Of a stretch of 64,000 nt of DNA, positions 32,325 to 44,482 are shown in pieces. Location: contig NC_091670.1 of NCBI RefSeq assembly GCF_042453785.1, forward strand, positions 39,753,501-39,817,500, in the 5' to 3' direction. This DNA comes from Malus domestica. Its lineage: Eukaryota; Streptophyta; Magnoliopsida; Rosales; Rosaceae. Both the position numbers and the translations under genes were made by a program. Below the pieces are notes generated by a model. It was given only the letters and a program-made list of their open reading frames with translations, had not been told where the DNA came from and did not search any database. The stretch's first letter is position 1; every line of letters starts with the position of its first letter.

Positions 32325-33943
32325 TTAAAGGGATTTCTCCTCGTTTTTCACAACGCCTTCTCTGTTCTCCTTTTGATCATTTGGCGCTAAGCCCATCTCA
32401 CGGATTTGATGTTCAACAGAAACCAAACCAGTCTGCGCAAGAAACCTGCAGCATAAAATCAATCCACAATTCAACAAGGATCCATGAAATAATAAATTCT
32501 AGTAAGTCATGCAAATTCGAACCTCCACACTAACGCATTTCAAATAAAACGACAAAATCAAACATGCCTCAAAAATCTTAAGTTTGGACTGCTTGCGCTT
32601 TTTCTTTTCTAGTTCTACTCTAAACCCACGAATGAGAAAAAGTGTGTACCAAACACCATCACCTCAGAAACAGTGAAACACAACTTAATAAAATGTAAAG
32701 ACTCGTCAAATCTATCTTATGTCGTAGAATATATAAAATAATGTCTGCAAAGTTTAGCCCTGTGCTGGCTTGTACAGAGTACCCTTAGCTTTGCCCCTAA
32801 TTCCATCGGGATATGTATAACAAGTGCCCATAGTTCCAACCCAGGCTCCAAAAATATAATTTAGCCCTCTCAAACCTCCCTCAAAACAATCTTTCTGCCG
32901 TTTGTATAAAAAACATTGAAAATTAAGGACCTGCTCGGTAGAAAACAAGGTTGGACACGCTAGCTAACTGATATTACAAGTATAAACTATAAAGGCTAAA
33001 AAAGATGAGAGAGCAGCTCATATATCAAGCAAGTTTTCCCCCTCCGTGTATTACAACAACTTACCATGCCTTAAAATCAAGGAACGCAATCTAATAACAT
33101 GACAAATTAACCACTCTTGTTGACCGATTAGCAAGCACAAATCCATTTCTGGAGCATTCACAAAGCAACTTAACATGTTCAAACACCAGCACAACTCATC
33201 AAACAGGAAGTATAGGTTGCAATGTGAGCTATAGCATACACATAAGTTAACAATTGGACTTAAATACGCTGACGAAATTGGTAAAATTCGAAATCACGGT
33301 GACTAAATGTGATTTCGAGCCAAATCACAGCAAACAAAACCGTGTTGTACCCTTACAAACAGTTATCAACAACACATACTAATTCCATTACATACCCAAT
33401 AACATAAAGGCAACAAATTACTGAAAAAATAAAGCATTGATCCAAAAAAGCATAAAAATTAACCAAAAGAGGAACCACATTCATTCACCCACATCCAGAT
33501 TTACCAAACTGCTAAACTTAAAAGGAAAAAGTAAATTGTGGGTAATTTACTCGAGATACATATTCAATGAACTTACCAGCTAAGAAGCAGGAAGAGGGTC
33601 GCAGTGATAAGAACAAGGAACGCAACGTGAAAAACCAACCAAGAGTCACTGGAAGAGAATGCCAAACCCAGCATCACAGAAAGGCACACACCCAGCATCA
33701 CAAACGCAAATCTCAGCGTCGTCCATGTCGGACCCTGCAAAATCCAATCACCCCCGAAAAAAAGAAGCAAACTTTCGATTACCCCTTTTCATTTTTGGCA
33801 AGAACTGTTCGTAATCGTAGCAAATACAGAAGCTACAGAAAGAAGGGGGAAAGTGTGCGTACGTTAACGCCGGGAGCTAGAGCGCCGAGAAAGACTGCGT
33901 TCGCCGACGATATTGGTTCGGGTTCTGGTTGCCTTTCGGCCAT
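32325..33943 (-). CDS. Small two-helix membrane protein, resembling Pkr1-type V-ATPase assembly factors
   Basis: Three minus-strand exons (33863-33943, 33577-33734, 32325-32445) join in phase (0, then 2) to 119 residues, close to yeast Pkr1 (about 122). After a Pro/Glu-rich N-terminus the product has NAVFLGALAPGVN, then two hydrophobic segments: FAFVMLGVCLSVMLGLAF (about 34-51) and FHVAFLVLITATLFLLLSWF (about 59-79). A charged tail follows (VEHQIREMGLAPND...). Yeast Pkr1 is an ER membrane protein that helps assemble the V-ATPase V0 sector, and the PG-N...two-helix layout is similar. The match is by topology and length, not proven homology. The exon phases and GTACGC/GTAAGT donors strongly support the gene itself. 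Confidence 0.75.
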
Positions 33944-34119
33944 CGTGCGGGGTTTGGATCTGCGACTGCCGACTTGCGAGCTGAGAGGATCTGAGTGCAG
34001 GGGAGGTGTGGGAAAGCTGGAGCAGTGACTTTTAACTGGTGGGAGAAAAAGAAGAAAGCTTTTTTTTTATTTCTGCTTGGATTGAACGGTATTTTCCCGG
34101 AAAATTTTAAGGGTACGTA
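33944..34119 (-). promoter_or_regulatory. 5' flank of the small membrane-protein gene
   Basis: The moderately GC-rich stretch at 33944-34030 upstream of the ATG is probably the 5' UTR and promoter. No motif stands out. Confidence 0.35.
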
Positions 34120-34618
34120 TAAAATATCGATGATGTCGGAAATATCAGTAATTCAAAAATACGAAAATTTTGATAGAAATATCGGGATATTATCGATATC
34201 GATAAAAATTGAATAAAAACTACGGAAATTGTAAGAAAAACTTGGAAATTTTTATTGAAACTTTGCATGATGTTTATTTAGTCAATTATCTATAAGTTTA
34301 TCAAAAAATTGGAAGAAAATGCATTGCATGATAGATATAACTGATTTAAGTTAATTATATAACGAGCTGGTAAATATTGTGAGTGTAGAAAATATGTAGT
34401 AATTAATGAAAGAAGTTTAAACACACCATAATCATTTATATATAATGAATTAGTACAATATTTTATATTGTATACATTGCATGGTAAGATACATGAGTGA
34501 CTTAGCAAGGTCTAAAATATCGATGATATCGGAAATATAGGTAGTCCAAAAAATTATCGGTAATCCAAAAACACGAAAATTTCGATATAAATATCGGGAT
34601 ATTATGGATATTTTAGAC
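34120..34618. mobile_element. Element bounded by ATATCGATGATATCGG-type repeats
   Basis: AAAATATCGATGATGTCGGAAATATC (34121-) and AAAATATCGATGATATCGGAAATAT (34514-) are direct repeats, each followed by ACGAAAATTT.GAT and AAATATCGGGATATTAT. The words are themselves partly palindromic. The AT-rich interior has no ORF. This looks like a repetitive family, but the class is unclear. Confidence 0.5.
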
Positions 34619-34768
34619 CAGACAGATGATAGATATCCAAGTTCTCATATATAAAATTTTAAGAGACAAATGACGTTTTACCGCAATAATAATACTTATG
34701 CAAATTGGTCTATATTTGATCCCCTCTTATCTCCTTTCTCTTGGCATTTAACAATTTAATCCACTAAC

Positions 34769-34804
34769 GCTATTTGTCAAAAAAAAAAAAAAAAAAAAAA
34801 AAAA
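34769..34804. repeat. Poly(A) run
   Basis: An A homopolymer of about 35 bases. It may be a retroposon tail or simple slippage. Confidence 0.9.
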
Positions 34805-34955
34805 CCAAGGGTGAGTTTTTAGATATACAAAAGTTAATCTTCATCACATTGTGGACCGCAGGAGGATTTCACAGTTTCATCTGCTTACGTATATACAAAA
34901 ATGCAGACATGGATATTTCAAGACTATCGTATCAACTTTTACGTGTTAAAATCTC

Positions 34956-37900
34956 TCAATCGTCCATATAACTAGGACCTCTGGCAGCAGGATCATGCTG
35001 CAGTTTAGTTTCTTTCTCCTTAAGGTACTGCAGAAGCGGCTGCTGCTCGTTTCTTACATCCGTCACAGCGCCACACCCGTAGGGGATTGGTCTTTGGTAG
35101 CCAGGAAAAGGCGGATTCGATGGCAGGTTGTTCATCTGCATTGGCGGATTAGACGCCGCGTGATGTCCCCATCGGTTGAAATGATTTAACCTGGAAGCAT
35201 CATAATCGTATAAGTTTCCGCGGTTACTGGGCGGATACAGAGAATTTGGCCATGCATGGTGGCCAAGGTTGAGACTCTCTCTGTACTGACGGAGCCATTC
35301 TGATGAAGTCATTCGATGCCAAGGCGGGTACTTATCCATGAAATTTAGAATGCTGGAACTATAATCAGGTAGCGCTTGAGTTGCAGTCCAGTTTGCATAG
35401 CTGCCTGCCTGTGAATATGTTGCGTTAGCGTCACAGAGATTATCTGTCATGCTGATCCCCGCGGAGCTTTTGCAGTCGCTGAAACTAGATTCGGTTCCAC
35501 CATCAAACCAAACAGCATCATCTGGCAATAGAGGAGCAGAAGGCACAGGAGTTGTATAAGTAGAGGAAGAGGAATGAGTGCTCGAAATTTCGTGACTACC
35601 GAGAGAATATTCATTTTCATTGATGGACAGAACATCCAGATATTCCGAAGCTATTTCCTCAATGGGGCTCAAGCTCGAGCCACGTTTACTTATTTTGCTT
35701 GTGCTTTTCTCCTTATTACTGTTCAAATTTCCTCCGTCCAGGACCCAAGCATTAAGAGAGGGAGGCCCGGCTATGATTGGAGTTTCCAAAAATGGCTGTT
35801 CCTTCACAGAAGGCTCCTGCTGTTTAAATGGCACGTTGCGCCGAAAATTAGTGATATCAGCATGAAAAGATAAGGGATCAGTCTTGGCCTGGTTTTGCGC
35901 TATAAGAAGTGATGTGGCACGGCGCAAGCACTCATCAGAAGGTACACTTTGATCCGCCATATCTTTCGTAGGGTATGGATCCTTTAAAGTAGAGGAAATC
36001 TTGAGTGGTGCTGAGTTGTGTCTTGTAAGAGGCCTGAAGAGAATAACCTCTTCCTCTTCCGCATCAACAGAATGTCCGTTAGAACTCAGATTTTCCCCAG
36101 CAATCATCTGTTTCTTGCATTCTTTCAGCGGTTCGTGGATATGAAGACTAGGCATTTTCAGTTTACCATCAGGATTGTTGGACTCGAATCCTCCTAGTTC
36201 TTTCCCGTCTGCATACTCATTTGACTCTGCCATATAGACTTTGGAAAATTTTCTTCGAGATTTGTCATAGACAATCCACTTTTGAGAACCTGTTGATCTG
36301 TCTGCAATTTTAATTGCAGCCTTGATGATTCTCTGAGCACGACAATCAATTCCGCTGTCATAATTGTCAATATGTTCCGGATGATATGAGAAATCTAGTG
36401 ATGCATGAACACAAACTACCGGTGCAAATCCCCTCAGCTCATAGTCTTCCCACAGAGGAGTACCTTCTGGATACTTGGCCTCATCCTCGTTGAGGTTGAA
36501 TTGCTTCAGAAGATCAATGAATGCACCAAAAAAGTAAGACATCGCACTTCTGCATTTTTCATCGACCCCATACATTTCTGCTTCATCAAGCACGACGACT
36601 AGCCACTCCACAAAAAAAAGCACAGCTGGTAGAAGGGGGCAAGTCTCTACTGCACCAGCCTCTGAACATCTTTCAACGAACCGCCCCATGAAAATGAATG
36701 CTGCAGTCAGTGCCAATTGTCTCAGCTCTTTCTGCTGGATATCGATTTTGTCAGTTGATCCTTTTATTTCCGGGGTCTTGAATAGATTCTGTACGGTAAA
36801 GACTAGTACAGAAACAACTTGGAGTGCTCGAAAAGGGCCTCTTCTAACTGAATCCATACGCTGATATGGCTCCAATGCAGCTTTTAGCTCTGTATCATCT
36901 AGTGCCATCAGTGCATCGAACTCTCTCATAGTAGACGCAAAAGCACAGGGGAATTCATCCACACTGCCCACATACAAAATTCCATAGAGAAAGTCAGAAC
37001 ACAAGCAACAAAGAATTTCATATGTAAATAAAGAATTGGAAACACAAGCATATAGATCAAAGGCAAGTAGTTCCAATGATTCAACATTAAACGGCCTTGA
37101 TTACAATCTTCGTCGAAACATCACATTGCTCAAGCAATGTGAAGCAAGTTAACAACCTAAGTAACAACGTAAGCTCAAGTTAAAGATATATTCGGTTTTA
37201 CAATCTTAGCTGCTATGGATTGCGAAACCGAATAGAATTAAATGAAAAGACAAGCGATTACACAATGACATTGTAACAACAAAATGAGGACAATCACAAC
37301 TCAACCAAAGATGCACCATCCAAATTCAACAGTTACATGTAGCAACACTCCATAGTGGTTAAGTGAGTACCTTGATTTAATGTGAAAGAAACTTAACATT
37401 CCAATAATAAGAGACCATAACTTTGTATCATCGCTCGACTGTGAAGTAGTCTGAACACTGGTTCTTTCAGACGGGTTTAAGAAATTAAAGTGGGCCTCGC
37501 TTGAAGGAGAATATACATGAGATGACCTGCTCTGCAAGATCGTAAAAAGCAAATGAGAACTGCTGAAGTATGAATATCAGAAGGATATGACAGTAGTGAC
37601 TAAAAACAATAGATGTTTCTGTAATTTGTCAGATTTTACCCTTTCAAACAGTAGGATAAGGTTACCCCGAGCATCAGGGAAAGGTTCTTTAACAGCTAAA
37701 CTTCTTATACAGTGGTACAAAGCGAGGAACTCGTCACCAATATATGTTGCCAATACAGCCAACTGCAAACAAACTCACATGTAACCTTTAACTGAGTTCT
37801 GTTTAAATAACACAGGCAAATATCGTAAAGAAATTTAGGTCTTGTAACCAAAATCTTCAAGGAAATAGTAATCTACCTGATTGTGGGGGTTTCCACTATC

Positions 37901-38638
37901 TGACCAAGTTGCTGCCGCTTCCAAGTAGTGAGTGGCCGCAACTGACCAATTTCGGGTTTGCACATCAGGCTTTTCATATTGTTCTCTGTATCTAGCCAGA
38001 TCCCCGAGACACACCAAAAAGCGATGGCACAAAAATTGGCACTTCTGCATCTTTTTGTGCTCTGCAAAAGTAAGGTCGCCGCCTCCCTTTCTATTTATCA
38101 CAGACTCTTCTGGGAGCCTCTTACGTTTACTTATCTTCCCAATCATATTCTGGTAGAATTCAATTGCTTCTGATAGAAAGAGTTTAAACCCTTCTACATG
38201 AATATCATTTCGTAGCACCACCATATTTTTGCTTTCTGCATTCACTGAACTTCCTTTTAGTCTTTTGCGAAACTCGTCAATATGCTTGTAGTGTAGCTTC
38301 CACAAAGAATACTCAATGTCTTGAAATTCCAACTGCTCATGATCACTCAATATGAGATTCTCATAACCAGATCGCACTTCGCAGTACAAGTCCTGGACCT
38401 CAGAGTTCAAGAGTCCTTTGGAATGGACCACACCCCACAACCGATTTTCTTTGGTTGCAACCTGAAAGGTGAAAAGTTTCATCATTTTCGAGACTCGCAG
38501 AGAAAAATCGTACTACAATTATCTCTGATCTTTGAGTAAGTGTTAAGAAGTACCAAATGTAGCTGCAGAATTTACCTCAATCAAAAACTTGGGTCTATCT
38601 CCCTGATCTTTGAGGGGCAAAGGTGAAATCGCCTTCAT
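34956..38638 (-). CDS. SMG7L: SMG7-like protein (EST1 family)
   Basis: Five coding exons on the minus strand (38576-38638, 37877-38461, 37640-37762, 37371-37531, 34956-36963) join in phase to 979 residues. The N-terminal EST1 / 14-3-3-like region has LYCEVRSGYENLIL and YSLWKLHYKHIDEFRKRL, then QFLCHRFLVCLGDLARYREQY and TRNWSVAATHYLEAA, typical of TPR-like EST1/SMG7 domains. The EST1 DNA/RNA-binding-like part continues through LALYHCIRSLAVKEPFP (exon 3). The C-terminal half is hydrophilic and Ser-rich. SMG7 proteins bind phosphorylated UPF1 in nonsense-mediated decay and act in meiotic exit; SMG7L is the less-studied paralogue. LFKTPEIKG... and the short N-terminus fit SMG7L rather than SMG7. 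A non-coding 5' exon ending at 38639-38687 precedes the ATG. Confidence 0.92.
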
Positions 38639-39582
38639 GTTTAACAGGAAAAACTTCTTCAGCCGTTCTTTATCTCCTTTGTGCAAGCTGCAATATGCTT
38701 ATGGCATAACACATCTGTTGGTAAACATCACAAATTAGTGGCCCTTGCAGTTGCAAAACAATGGAAAATCACTTGATTCATGCAAAAGGCAAGAAAAAAA
38801 AAAATCAAAGTATGAGGAGCATTTGCCACAGGAAGTACCAGATTACAAGAAAATCATGTTTACAACTATATCTTGAGCATAATTGGACAACTAAAGGTGG
38901 GAATAAAAACCCTAAACTGAGCCAACCAATTGCATGGAAATTTAGGGAGGGATAAATTCCTAATCTGATAAGTAGTCAAAAGTTGAAGTGAAATCCACTA
39001 AATTTCCAAAATATCAATTCCCAACAGAGAAAAAAAGGAAAGAAAGTAGATCTGCTATTGACTTTTAGGGTTTTAGCCACCCAGAAGATAATGATCATCA
39101 TCATGCAACCAATGAACGTGGAAACTGGCCTAAAAGCAACAATTTGTCCAACCCTAACTCTATTCTAACTTCTTTAATCATGTTCAATTGGTCAATTAAC
39201 TGATAATTAAATATCAAATTCAGAGCAGAAAACAGCAAATGTAAGACAAAAACAGAAATTATGCAATAAATCCATGTAAAATTCAGCAAAACAAAGTTCA
39301 AGAAACAAACTTCAGCAGCCAAAGTTTGAGTCTTTAACTGATGCTGCAGAACCCACCAAACAGAAAAGCTAACAAATGGAAGGGGAGGGAGAGAGAGAGA
39401 GAGAGAGAACCAAAGTTTGTCTTTAACTGATGCTGCAGAACCCACCAAGCAGAAAAGCTCACAAATGGAAGGAGAGAGAGAGGGGGAGAGAGGGAGAGAA
39501 AGAGAGAGAGCCAAAGTTTGAGTCTTTAACCGATGCTGCAAACCCCACCAAGCAGAAAAGCTCACAAATGGAAAGGGAGGGG

Positions 39583-39620
<38 letters not shown>

Positions 39621-39754
39621 AAGCAGAAAAGCTCACAAATGGAAGGAGAGAGAGAGGGGGAGAGAGGGAGAGAAAGAGAGAGAGCCAAAGTTTGAGTCTT
39701 TAACCGATGCTGCAAACCCCACCAAGCAGAAAAGCTCACAAATGGAAAGGGAGG

Positions 39755-39800
<46 letters not shown>

Positions 39801-39919
39801 GAAAATTGGGGGCTTCCAACTGTAGAGACGAGAGGTTCAGTTTGGAAGGGAAGAGAGAGAGAGAGAGAGAGAGGGGAGAATTTGGGGCTTCCAACTGTAG
39901 AGACTAGGTTCAGTCTGGA

Positions 39920-39953
<34 letters not shown>

Positions 39954-40010
39954 CACACACACAGAGGAGAATTGGGGGCTTCCAACTGTAGAGACAACAG
40001 GATCAGTTGT
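38639..40010 (-). promoter_or_regulatory. 5' leader and promoter region of SMG7L
   Basis: The TATTGCAG acceptor at about 38688-38695 opens a 5' UTR exon just before the ATG, so a leader intron must lie upstream. The likely first exon falls in the GA-rich repeat zone (39316-40010), but its donor cannot be fixed from sequence alone. Confidence 0.5.
39316..40010. repeat. Compound tandem repeat with (GA)n runs upstream of SMG7L
   Basis: Two unit types alternate with GA runs. The first (CCAAAGTTTGAGTCTTTAAC ... GCAGAAAAGCTCACAAATGG) occurs at about 39316, 39409, 39510, 39617 (partial) and 39685. The second (GGGGCTTCCAACTGTAGAGAC) occurs at about 39810, 39883 and 39975. A larger duplication of about 174 bp links 39446-39590 with 39620-39760. 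Confidence 0.9.
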
Positions 40011-40060
40011 GAAACAGACAAAGTAAAAGGTGGCTGATGATGATGAGACTCATTAGAACG

Positions 40061-40230
40061 AGAGATTTTTCAATGTTTTCGTTACACGAAATAGTACATC
40101 ATGTGCTCCTATATAAATGGTGAATTATGTGTGTTAAAAGGTTAATAACTTAAAAATTAAAAATTTTCACTACTTGCATAAAAACACGTGATGTATCATC
40201 CTTATTTTCGGCACAACTAAAAATTTTCCC
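40061..40230. mobile_element. MITE, same family as 59725-59897
   Basis: The ends GAGATTTTTCAATG...ACATCATGTG and (inverse) GATGTATCATCC...TAGTTGTGCC are loosely inverted. A second copy at 59725-59897 shares ATATAAATGATGAA, TGTGTGTTAAAA and TTAATAACTTAAAAA. Confidence 0.65.
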
Positions 40231-41418
40231 ATCAGAACAAGTCTGCTGTCTGTTATCAGCTATCTTACCCAATTTTTTAACTTATTTTATTTTTCATTTT
40301 CCAAATTCTTTAGTCTTTAATTTGTAATAAAATAATTGATTATCCAATGTTAGAATTTGGAGAATAAGATAAAGTGGCTTATCATCATGTGACTCATGTC
40401 CAAGCATCAACTTTCACCGGACTAAATTTTTAGAGAGGATGACTTGTAGTTCAAGCCAAGGTAGTAAAAGTCCAACTTGTTCATATGATTAATACCGTAC
40501 ATTGTTGTGTGAGACACCATCTTTTTTATATCAAGATAGAATTGCATTTGCATTCATAATTTAGGGAGTACATCTAATATCAAAAAAATAATGTATAATT
40601 TTTTTTTAAGTAAGTGTCGTTTAATTAAGAAAAGTGCTTAAAAGATTGATATCTTTTTTTTGCGATGAATCCTTGATGAATATTATTTTCTTTGGGAATG
40701 ATAGTAACCTTCTCATTTTATCTTCTCGGTTATCCCTCTCATCCTACAATGTGAAATGATAATTTGAACTGTCTATTATTTAGGTCATTTTTTAAATATC
40801 ATTCCTACCAAAAAAATTAGCTAACTCTAAAATTCTTTAGTCATTTAACAGTTGTACACTAGATAGACGAATCATATTTCTCACTTAAACACTAAAATTT
40901 TGTCAAGGCTAATTGAATGGTTAAACGATTTCTTCTTCTTTTTTTTTTTTTTTTTTTTTTAAAAGTTGATCTTTAAAGTGTGATATAGAATTTAAACGGT
41001 TCAAATCATGAAGTAACGTGGTAGAATTAAAAGGAAAGCCATGAAGGTAAAACAAAAAAGTTAAAGCAAGAAGGTTCTTAGCATATCCCAATTTTTTTCT
41101 TTAATCCATTAACATATTTAATGTTTTTTCATACACTAATCATTTGAGTTATGGATTAGTGGCACACGTGTACGCAATGAAGTGGCTGTAGTGTCCCTGG
41201 GTAGATAGGGTAGTTTGGCGCTAGGGTGTTTTGTGACTTTGTCTTGTGCCAATCACAAATGCTTGCATGAGCTTAGTCATAGATTCATAAATAGACCCCT
41301 AATTAAATTGGGACGAAAAATATCTTTGTAAATTTTTTCGGATTTCAGAAATATGAACTATCTTGACGAAGTTACCAGCTGATCTTCTTATTGAAAAGAA
41401 AAAATAAAATAAAATGAA
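40231..41418. other. AT-rich intergenic DNA
   Basis: No gene is supported. A T run of about 24 bases lies at 40938-40961. Confidence 0.5.
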
Positions 41419-41423
41419 GATGA
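41419..41423. repeat. Target-site duplication, left copy (GATGA)
   Basis: GATGA precedes the left LTR and matches 48766-48770. Confidence 0.95.
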
Positions 41424-42289
41424 TGTGGATGCAAATTTTCTCCTCCTCGATCTTGGACGATTTTGCACCTACAAAACAACTAGCACCTTAGGTTAAGGCC
41501 AAAAGCCTCACGCGCCCACGATGAATAGGGGGGCTTTGACCGAAGAACCTCCGATGCCAAAGTTAGAATTTTAGAGAGAAATAGTGTTTAGAGTATTTGT
41601 GATTTTTTGTAAGAGAATTGGAATGAGTGTTTGGTGAAAATGAGAGCCTATTTATAGGGCTAGGGTTCTTGATTTAATATGATTTTGGGAGTTATGTGAT
41701 TAATTGACTAATTAATTTGGCAAAATAGGATTATTACCAAATGAATTAGCTAACTAATGGGATGAATAAGCAAAGTATGGCCAATTCCTTTTCTAGCAAT
41801 AGATGGCCGGCCATTTAGTGCATATTTGGGGATATTTGGTGGTAATTGGGATTTTATGAAATAATTAGCTAATAATTCCCTATTTATCTTAGCTAATTAT
41901 TATCATAAAAGGAAAAGATATGGTAGAAAAGGTAGGAAATAAAAGGAGATGGCCGGTTCCTTTGGGGGAGTGGGTAACCGGCCAAAAGAGGTATTTTTTG
42001 GGTGTGATTGGTGATTTAATTGGTTGATTAATGAATTTAGGAATTAATTCATTAATTAGCCAATTAATCTCTATTTATATGGAACAATTTATAGGTTATG
42101 AAGTAATTACCTAAAATGAGGATGTATGAGATAATTTGGAATTGGTTACCTTTTTTTTGGAGCATTTTTAACTTGGTTGAGGATGATTGTCTACTGCTCG
42201 CGCGTAGAAACTTGGTACGCCTCAAGGGTATTTTTGTTCTTTTTACCCAAAAATCCACGTGTCGCCTTGTGATTATTTTTGGCTCCACA
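41424..42289 (-). repeat. Gypsy element left LTR (3' LTR)
   Basis: Starts TGTGGATGCAAATTTTC and ends TTTGGCTCCACA on the plus strand. It matches 47896-48765 at about 98%. Confidence 0.95.
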
Positions 42290-43460
42290 AATGCCCCCAC
42301 ACATGTTGGGCTGCTCGCAGGAAATGGCAGCAGATGTAGAGATCTTCTTGCTTTAGGAAACATAGGATTGCTTCCTATTTTGATGTAAATTCTCTCTTTA
42401 ATTGGAAATTAGATCCTTCTAGAAAAGGGAAATAAATTTCTCTCAAAGCCTATTTAAGTCCACCTTAAGTGGGTTATTAAATCAACTTTGGAGAGCGATT
42501 TATTCTACCCAACAAGAGAGAGAAAGTTAGAGGATATTTGTTCCCCCTCCTTTAGCAATCTTCTACATCTTGCCCGTGCAAAGAACCGTCTTTCGTTGAT
42601 TTCTTCGTCTTCTCCGTGCCGCACCGATGTAAAAAAAAATTAATTTTTCTTGCCTTCTTTTTGGATAGTGCTATTGCAGGGCAGCCGTCGGGGTGGTGCG
42701 GCACGTCGGCTGGCAGGGGCCAGGAGTTAGCTCGGCATGGGCCGATGAGATGTCGTGGCAGGGACCACTGCTTGGGCAGCTTGGCTTGGCTTGAGCCAAG
42801 GGCAGCTTGTGCGGCTAGGGTCGCGGATTGTGGCGTTGGGGCGCAGTGCTAAGCGAGTCGTATGGCTCATGTCCTTTGGGCTCTTGGACCTGACTCGGAC
42901 CAGGCTAGTGATTGAGAGAAATGAGGAGATTGTGGGTCTCATGGGCTGCTGGAATGTTGGGTTGAACTCCCATGCTGGGTACCACGAATGGCGTTGGCTA
43001 CTTTAACTCTCTTCGTCAGGAGAAACGTGGGTTGCTCCCAAAATAAGAGGTGAATAAGATCAAGGCGAATGCATTGGTTCGTCCAATCACCGTTGTGGAT
43101 CCTGCTGCAAGTGAATGTGGGAAAAGGGATCTTCTCTGCCTGCTCAAGAGATGCTGGTTGAGAAAAAACCAAAGACTTCTTTCGCTGCTTATGCAAATGA
43201 TGAAAAGTTGATTACTGCTTATAATCAAGTGATCCACTTCAAGAGAATCGTCGATAGGCTTGAACCCCAAGTGTTGGAACTTCAAGGTGTATTGAAGATC
43301 AACAAAAGTTTGAAGAAAGAAGTGGATGAGCTGCAGCGCGTCCATGTTGGTATTGGTGAAGTAGTTGGAGAAGTTGGTGCCCAGGCTGGAGCAGTCGGGG
43401 GTGATGCTGCTGCTAAGAGCTTCGCGACTGCTGAAAGTGTGGCGACCGAATAGTCGTGGG
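42290..43460 (+). pseudogene. Antisense ORF remnant inside the gypsy element
   Basis: The plus strand, opposite to gag-pol, carries an ORF at 43115-43453 ending in a coiled-coil-like stretch (HFKRIVDRLEPQVLELQG, KKEVDELQRVHVG) and an Ala/Gly/Val-rich tail. Upstream, 42455-42560 looks promoter-like (TATTTAAG followed by ACAAGAGAGAGAAAG), and 42616-43020 holds broken frames. Tat-lineage gypsy elements are known to carry antisense ORFs between pol and the 3' LTR. This one is in the right place but is interrupted upstream of 43115. Confidence 0.45.
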
Positions 43461-44482
43461 ATGTCCAGGCTGCTAAAGTGTAGTCATCTAGGTAGCCTTT
43501 AAGATTTTCTTTGTTTTTCCTTGTAGCTCTTGTTTTGCTTGAACTCCTTCGGCCTTTGCTAGTTGTTTATAAACATGTTTTCCTCAGCTTTTCTTCATTT
43601 TTGCTTCTTTTGTTCATGCCCTAACCTTTAGACTTGATAGACCAGTGGCAAGCATGCTACTTTTTTATAAGCAGACAAGCTCGCGTAGCCTATGCAGCCG
43701 TAGGTGTTGGTGTAGAACTTTGCAAAGTTGTTAGCCATTGGGTTGGCAGCCGGATGCCTTACTTACAGAAGCAAACAAGTCCACGTAACCACTAGGCTGT
43801 TAACCTTGACTTTCTCCAATTCCATAGGTTGCGTAGCAAGTATCACAACACTTTAGGACTTGGTGTAGATTGTTCCGCGCTTGGCAGAGGTGAAGCTTAT
43901 CGACTACGTCATGTCGGCAGTGGATAAAACTTCGTATATGCGTGCTAGCTTGTTTAACCTTTCATAAGAATGTGCGGTTGTATAAGTCTAGTGCAGCTTT
44001 ACTGCTCGAAGGGCAAGCCGTAGGCAGTCTTCCGAAATCCGTAAGCTACCTTAGTGCACTCGGTAGCAGCTTTAGGATTCCAGGGCAGCCTTCTATCGGA
44101 TGTACTGCGTAATGTGCCCTCTCCGTCTCTAGGGCCCGGTTCCCCACGAATTAGGCCAAGAGACCTAAAATCCTTCAGTTAGCTAAACTTTGAAAAAGAC
44201 CATTGCGGCTACTTCTAGGAATCCTGGCGCAAGCCATCGTGCATCTAGTTATACTAGGGCAATCCAGCTCATCCACGTCTGGATATTCGGAGTGTAGAGT
44301 TTATCCTCCCGTTCTTGGAGAGCTGACCCATGTAGGTGTCGGGGAATTGGTTTACCCTCTCGCGTTGGAGAGTAATTAGTTTACCCTTTCGCACTGGAGA
44401 GCATGGTTGGTCCCTCGGGGGGCACAATTCATGCGGTAAGTCCCTAAGAATGGCGCGGTCTTCTTTTGAAGTGCAAGAGTGA

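Noticed and set aside
33567-34028. 153-residue plus-strand ORF
   Set aside because: It lies antisense to two well-phased exons of the small membrane-protein gene and has no domain.
39101-39907. Long ORFs rich in Glu/Arg or Leu/Ser in the GA repeat
   Set aside because: They are translations of GA/CT dinucleotide runs and repeat units, not proteins.
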